Assembly: GCF_040939455.1 (NCBI RefSeq)
Contig: NC_134110.1
Span: 101,523,001-101,587,000 of the forward strand
Source: Microcebus murinus
Lineage: Eukaryota > Chordata > Mammalia > Primates > Cheirogaleidae
Reading direction: 5' to 3'
Length of the DNA: 64,000 bases
Part shown: one piece after another, positions 58,431 to 64,000 of the stretch
How positions within the stretch are numbered: position 1 is the first letter of the stretch
Layout: each line of letters starts with the position of its first letter
The notes under the pieces: model-generated
Databases searched by the model: none
Seen by the model: the letters and a program-made list of their open reading frames with translations, nothing else
What the model was told of the DNA's origin: nothing
Made by a program: the position numbers and the translations under genes

Positions 58431-60210
58431 ATATGATTTTCTATATTCTGGAACACAATAACTATCATCAGAATTACCTGCTCCTAGAGTTTTGATGGAA
58501 CTTACTATGTATACATGAAGAATATTTTAAGATAGTTCTTTGACAGGTCTTAATTTCTTTCATGATTATTAATCTGCAGGTTTTAGTTCTGTTGATCATC
58601 TTTTTTATACCATATTTGACTAAAATGCATAACTGCATTTCTGCAACTTCATTATGGCTTTTCTAGCAAGTTGTTCCTAACCCACCACTGGCTTATGTAA
58701 GTATCTCTAGCTAATTAAATTGTTTTATGATTCTCATGCATTCATCTGAACTTGCCTTATTACTTCTCTTAATTATCTCTACCACCACTTCCAGCCCAAT
58801 TTGCTGAATATTTATACTTAAAAGAGGAAGTGATAGGTAGGGCATGTTTAGACCTGAAGAACTCTATTTACAGCCCACATTAGAAAGCTGGAATTAGCAG
58901 TCCTACAGGAATTTTCTCTAAAACAATGCTATGATTTAAACTAAAGTAGTGATATTAATCAGTTGTAGATTGCTACTAGATTTTTAAATAATGAAATATA
59001 GAATAATGAAAAACACACTCAAAAAGTGAAACTGGATATGAAGCCCAGAGATTGATTTAACTACTTGAGTTCTAAAAGTTTTATTATTGTATTCTCTCAC
59101 TTTTGAAATATTTATAGAATACAACTGGTGCCTGAGGAAGAGCTCAAGCAACCAAAAATGAAGTGGAATTTTGCATTTACTTGGGAAATAAACTATGAAT
59201 TGTAAAGCTAAAGGATCTCTGCAGCCTTTATATTCTTTATTTTCATCAGGTGCCAAATTGCACTTTATTTTATGTTTTAGAGATATGGCCTATGTTGCTC
59301 AAATTTCTGGAATAGAATGTAATTACACTTAATTGTGGAGAAATTAAAAAAGTTAAAATAAATTATCCAAAATACTATTGTGATATAATTTACATATACA
59401 TCTTCAAATTGGACTCCCTATATTGCACAAAAGAATTGATAAAAATTTCTTTAAGATTTTCCTCCTTAGAACGAAATTGATATGTGCATTGAAAAATGTG
59501 ACATAAAAAAGGAAATTTTCCAGAAGACTGACTCTATTTCATCCAAGCAGCTGAAACCATGCTGTAATGACTAATGCCTTTTCCTATGGTTAGCAACACA
59601 CACTACTGTAGGAAGAATCAAACCAGATTAAAACAATTCTAGGCTCCACAAACATAAGTTCTCAGATACCATGAACAGAACATTCCCATTTTCTAATCTT
59701 TCAGAAATCCCAGAAGAGACATGTCTTCTAAGAAAGGAGGAGGGGGAGAAATTATGTCCATATAGATATAGATATGTAATGACATCTTTCTATCACAGCT
59801 TTTTTAATAATTTCAAAGTAATACATTTCCCAATACATAAATTTTAGTAAATATAGAAAATCACAACAAAAGCTAAAAATAAAAATATATGAAACTGACC
59901 AGGTTTCTTTTTTCTCTGTTGGACCACATACTGTAGAGCAAATTGCTGAAACAGTGATCCATGCACCCCTGGCACAGTAATTACTTGGAGTTGTATACTG
60001 ATGACACACACTCCAGAGCAGTATCAGAAACAGATACTTATGATCCTGAAAAGATGAGGAGGACACCATGTAGAGTAACCCATTCTCCAGATTTGCTAAT
60101 AAGGGTGGCTCTTGTTATTCCAATTTTTACTTCTCTAAGTAATAACACAATTAATATCCTTTATCTGAATCTTTATCATAATATTTGATTTTTCCCCTTA
60201 CATAAAAGGT
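58431..60210. other. AT-rich, nothing recognised
   Basis: No known repeat or CpG cluster. Overlapping short frames (105 codons at 59752-60069 minus, 90 codons at 58984-59256 minus) carry no motif. Confidence 0.45.
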
Positions 60211-60850
60211 CTGAATTGGTGGGATTGGAAACTAGTACAACCTCTATGAAAAACATTATGGAGATTCCTCAAAGAACTGAAAGTAGACCTATCATTCGAT
60301 CTAGCAATCGCACAACTGGGTATCTACCCAAAAGAAAAGAAGTCATTCTATCAAAAAAAAAAAAACACCTGTACTTGAATGTTTATTGCAGCACAATTCA
60401 CAATTGAAAAGATGTGGAATCAGCCCAAGTGTTCATCAGTTCATGAATGAATTAATCAAGTGTGGTATATGTATATCATGGAGTACTACTCAGCCACAAA
60501 AAGGTGAATTTTAATGCCTTTTGCAACAATTTGGATGGAACTGGAGACCATTCCCCTAAGTGAAGTGTGGAAAAACAAACACCACATGCATTCATTATTA
60601 AATTGGAACTAACTGATGAACACACATGTGCACAGAGGAAAGTGAAACTCAGTGGAAATCAATCAGGAGGGAAGGGGATAGAGGGGAGAGACAAAAACCT
60701 TACTAATGGCTGTAACGAACACTATTTGGGTGATGGGCACACCTATAGCCATGACTCAAGCTTTAGGAAATAAATCCATGTTACCAAAAACATTTGTAGC
60801 CCCTTAATATTTTGAAATTAGAAAATAAAAAATCTAAAAAAAAGGAGAAA
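60211..60850 (+). mobile_element. 5'-truncated L1 (end of ORF2, 3' UTR)
   Basis: 'ggattggaaactagtacaacc' through 'ctagcaatcgcacaactggg', 'catggagtactactcagcc' and the 3' UTR to an A-rich end near 60838. Moderately diverged. A run of 13 A lies at 60353-60365, within the ORF2 part. Target duplications are not clear. Confidence 0.9.
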
Positions 60851-60889
60851 TTGTACGAAACTCTGGAAAAAAAGTTCTGAAGCTGGAAT

Positions 60890-61570
60890 TATTGAATTGA
60901 AATAGTGATGGGGTTATTCAAATCATCTGTATTCATATCTATTTTTCTTATAGGTTTATTTGTCATTCCTGAGATAAGAATATTAAGACTTGCCCTTATG
61001 TTAATGACTATAAAATTCTCCTGACATTTCTAAGTGTTTTTGCAAATATTTCACTACTCTGTCATTTGATGCATAAAGGTTCATGAATTTAACTCCTTGG
61101 TAGTTTGAATCTATTCTCATTAAAATATACTCCTTTGTTTCAGTAATATTTGCATTTCTTCTTTTTGTGAGATGCAATTGTCTCTTATACACACACACAC
61201 ACACACACACAGACACACACACATATATATTTGCTCTTGTATTTTCTTTAAGATGTGCTTATTAAACACATAAACAACATTAATTAGATTTTGTTTTTTA
61301 ACCAAATATGAGTGCAGTTGTCTTTAAAAATAACTCAGTTTGTTCTTATCAATTATTTTTAATGTTATTAATCTGTTTAGTCTTATTTTTTCCATCTTCC
61401 TTCATGTTTATTACTAATCTTTTCATATTTTTTTCTGTTTTTCTCTTTACTACATCTGTTGGATTGATAGTCATTTTTTATTTAGTTTTTCCACTCTAAT
61501 AATTTGAAATTTTCATTTATGCACATGGTTTAGCCAGTGGTTGTCCTTATTTTAGCAGCCATATTAAACC
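60890..61570 (-). mobile_element. Old L1 fragment, ORF2 endonuclease to ORF1 side
   Basis: Minus-strand, strongly diverged. The T-rich plus strand resembles the reversed L1 ORF2 start ('gataagaatattaagac', 'ctccttggtagtttgaatc', 'ttcttctttttgtgagatgc'). It is broken by an (AC)n run at 61189-61222. Limits are approximate. Confidence 0.5.
61189..61222. repeat. (AC)n microsatellite
   Basis: About 17 AC units with one G interruption, inside the old L1 fragment; it runs into ATATAT. Confidence 0.95.
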
Positions 61571-61874
61571 TACATTTCTTTATTAAGGGACCAACATTGA
61601 ACAATGATTTTCCTCCTTCCTCCCAGCTAAGAAAAAAGGCCAAGTTTTTTCCATATTGTAAGTCTATTATTGTCAAGAACTTTTTGTAATATTCATATGC
61701 AGCTTATGCTACTGTTATCATCTATTTATTATGTTCACTACTAACCAGTATCTTATATTTTTTACTTCCTAATCCTCAAATTCCGTTATACTAATGGACC
61801 AGCTCAAGTTATTTCAACAAAGTAAGTACATGAATGGAATATTTCTTATTCATATTATGTTCTTATGTATGTCA
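61571..61874. other. AT-rich, nothing recognised
   Basis: About 300 bp between an old L1 relic and a reversed LTR. No recognisable element. Confidence 0.45.
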
Positions 61875-62462
61875 ATGGAAAACAAGCCAAACTGTGTAAG
61901 ATAATTTAAAAGAGATTCATTCTGAGCCAAATTTAAGGACCATGACTTGGAGCCATGCCCAAGAAGCCGTGGCCAACTGGACTCAAGTGGTGTGGCTGGG
62001 TTACAGTTTGGTTTTATGCATTTCAGGGAGACAAGGGTTACAGGTAAAGTCATAAATCAATACGTGAGAGGCATACATTGGTTTGGCCTGAAAAAGTGGG
62101 CCATCTCCAAGTGGGAGTGGGGGTTGGGGGAGTGGTTCTTACAGGTTATACTGAGTTTAAAGATTCTTTGACTTATAATTGGTTAAAGACATGAAGCTTT
62201 GTGTAAAGGCTTGGGCTGTTTGGAGATAAGAGGCTGTTTATCAAAGACAAGCCACCAGACATAGATTTGTTGTGTAAATTGAGGACCTGCAGGTGTGTCT
62301 TGCATACCCTTAGGTCTGTTAATGGGTTACAAAGGATGTCTCCAAGAAGGGAGGGGGCATGATGATGTCTGACCTCCCTCCCTGTGGCAGGCAATTTAGT
62401 TTTTGGATATTCCTTTGGCCAAGAGGAGGTCCATTCAGTCAGAGCTGGTGGAGAGTGAGCCT
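61875..62462 (-). mobile_element. Probable ERV1-type LTR, reversed
   Basis: On the plus strand: 'agagattcattctgagccaaa', 'ggttttatgcatttcaggg', 'acattggtttggcctgaaaaag', 'ttataattggttaaagacatg' and 'ccaagaggaggtccattcag'. I recognise this as the reverse of a primate ERV LTR layout whose U3 begins near 62462 and U5 ends near 61880. I cannot name the subfamily. No internal retroviral sequence flanks it, so a solo LTR is likely. Confidence 0.55.
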
Positions 62463-62484
62463 TAAGATTTTATTTTAGTTCACA

Positions 62485-62870
62485 TATATACACACATACA
62501 TACACACACACATATATAGAGAGAAAGAGAGAACATAGATTATGGATTGAAACACTGAATTTGGAGTGATTCCTACCTCTTCCCCCCAACTCCAGGTGGT
62601 TTTAATATACAGTAATATCTGATATAGGTTTAATATATGGTAATATATAATATCATATAGTTTCATCATAAATTATATTATTATATTACATAGTCAATTA
62701 TATAATATATTAAATATATAATTTTATAATTATCAAACATATATTATAAGCATGATATATATTTATATTATGAATATATAAATATATTATGAATTACAGT
62801 TTATATATTTTTTGTATATATATATATATACATACATATATAGACAGAGAGAGAGAGAGAGAGAAATTAG
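62485..62870. repeat. AT-rich satellite with TA, ACAT and GA runs
   Basis: (CACATA)-like at 62481-62516, GA-rich at 62518-62532, then long TATA/ATATT-rich sequence at 62600-62835 and a (GA)n run at 62843-62865. Short direct and inverted AT repeats abound. The segment from 62871 to 63114 shows nothing recognisable. Confidence 0.8.
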
Positions 62871-63114
62871 AAATACAGGGCATTAATTTTCCTGGTGGTA
62901 CCCTCAACCAATGGGGTATATGAAATTGTGAACAAATGGCCTTTGGTGAATAAGTCTGAGATACATTCTATGTACTTCTCAGAGGAGCCAGCAGAGTTGT
63001 TCCCTACAGCAATGACTTTAATAGTGCACTTCTGTTGGCCTTTCTAGTTCCTGGTTTCTACAATAATGCACTGGCACACCTAGCAATCAGTCCATTCATA
63101 TTCTCTCTGGGATT

Positions 63115-63510
63115 GTAGCCTTCATGATAAGGGAAACCCAATCTATTACTTGGGACATCAGGCAGTGGAGACCCCACCCCTCACAGAAGACCCACATCAG
63201 CATAACACTAACCTGTTACCTGGCCCATGAACTAGTCTATTGTCTGGCATCAGCATAGCACTAAACCTATTGCCTGGCGCATCAACATAACATTAACCTA
63301 TTACCTGACACATCAACTAACCTACACCTGGTACCCCACCCCTTGGACCACTCCAACTTAATAAAAGTGAGAGAAATCGGGTAGATGGTGCCCAGAATTT
63401 GATGGCAAGGCCCCTCTGAGCCTGCTGGCGAAATAAACTTTTGATTCTCTGACTCTCCGTGTGCCGCTTGGTTTGTCCTCGGGACCACCCACTGTGACAC
63501 TTGCTGTAAC
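63115..63510 (+). mobile_element. ERV LTR (gamma/ERV1-like) with tandem U3 blocks
   Basis: U3 carries at least three imperfect blocks of about 31-55 bp built on 'catcaacataacattaac' and 'ctattacctggc' (63193-63330). A TATA-like TTAATAAAAG sits at about 63358-63367, then AATAAA at 63432-63437, followed by 'ctctgactctccgtgtgcc' and 'cctcgggaccaccca', a usual R-U5 pattern of gammaretrovirus-like ERVs. It ends near 'gctgtaaca' (63508). No gag or primer-binding site is recognised downstream, so it is probably a solo LTR. Confidence 0.68.
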
Positions 63511-63619
63511 ACTCACTCAAGCTTCTTGGGATGGCATCCCTAATAAAATGCTTTCACACAAATTTCATCATAGATTCCCCTTTGGGGAAATCCAATTTAA
63601 GATATTAGGACAAATTTCA

Positions 63620-64000
63620 ACATGGCTTCATTGAATGAGTTCAAGAGGACTCCCTCCTTCTCAATGTTATGGAATACTTTCTATAGAATGTGTTCCAATT
63701 CTTTGTAGATCTGGTAGAATATGTCTTTCGCTAGGTCTGGTGCTTTTTTGTTGTTGTTATTGGGAGATGTTTTCTTCTTCAATCTCACTGCTCATTATTG
63801 GTTTGTTCAGAATTTCTATTTCTTCTTGATTGAGTCTTGAGAAGTTATGTGTTTCCAGGAATTGGTCAATTATCTCTACATAATTGTATTTTATGTGTGT
63901 AGAGAATTCCGTAGTATGTATGGATGGTATTTTGTATTTCTGTGGTATCAGTTATACTATCTGCCTTTTCATTTTTTATTGAAGTTATTTGGACCTTTTC
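63620..64000 (-). mobile_element. L1 ORF2 fragment running off the window
   Basis: Plus strand: 'ggactccctccttctcaatg', 'agatctggtagaatatgtc' and 'atttctatttcttcttgattg' are the reversed ORF2 reverse-transcriptase region. It continues beyond base 64000, so its length and 5' end are unknown. The 3' side is lost at about 63620 next to the LTR. Confidence 0.85.

Overview
This is a vertebrate nuclear window from a primate, most likely a strepsirrhine (a lemur, possibly a mouse-lemur relative). Four full-length dimeric Alu elements share a variant linker (runs such as 'ataaatagaaagaaatta' and 'ttggccaac' plus a TA-rich stretch) that I associate with lemur/loris Alus. The L1s are primate-like. A TTAA-flanked piggyBac-type miniature element fits the known mammalian piggyBac activity in mouse lemurs. 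The genus is an inference.

I recognise no functional host protein-coding gene, exon series, tRNA or rRNA. Almost all longer open frames are relics of L1 ORF1/ORF2 or of a Tigger1 transposase, or artefacts of tandem repeats. The window reads as intergenic or deep intronic DNA built from layers of transposons.

Layout. 1-9 kb: an L1 tail inserted in a MIR with a clean target-site duplication, three Alus, a MER3-like element, and an old L1 (+) cut by a younger L1 (-). 9.1-10.1 kb: a CpG-dense block with a 10-copy 18/19-bp G-quadruplex-prone minisatellite. 10.7-15.9 kb: an ERV LTR, a Tigger-type MITE inside a TA-rich satellite, an old L1 3' end and a CT/CA microsatellite. 16.1-17.3 kb: two CpG-dense blocks around a MIR. 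18-29 kb: mostly unannotated AT-rich DNA with a hAT MITE, an old L1 end and a pair of related unnamed segments. 29.2-32.3 kb: a nearly full-length, dead Tigger1 with an L1 inserted in its transposase gene. 32-43 kb: a second pair of unnamed segments, a 7SL-type monomer, a CpG-dense block with a CGCA array, a perfect 26-bp-arm hairpin, a twin-primed (5'-inverted) L1, an Alu in an old L1, and an 80-bp mariner-like MITE. 43.8-58.4 kb: three L1s nested like Russian dolls, all on the minus strand; the innermost (47.1-53.7 kb) is full length with 5' UTR, ORF1, ORF2 and 3' UTR but carries stops and frameshifts. The outer L1 also holds the piggyBac-type MITE. 58-64 kb: more L1 pieces, two ERV LTRs and AT-rich satellites; an L1 runs off the right edge.

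No gene circuit or new multi-gene system is visible. The most unusual items are the perfect palindrome, the stack of nested L1s with a deletion at the innermost insertion, the GC-rich minisatellite island, the TTAA and TA miniature transposons, and two pairs of unnamed diverged repeats spaced about 1.5 kb apart. Repeat family names come from recognition by eye, not from a library search, and percent identities were not computed.
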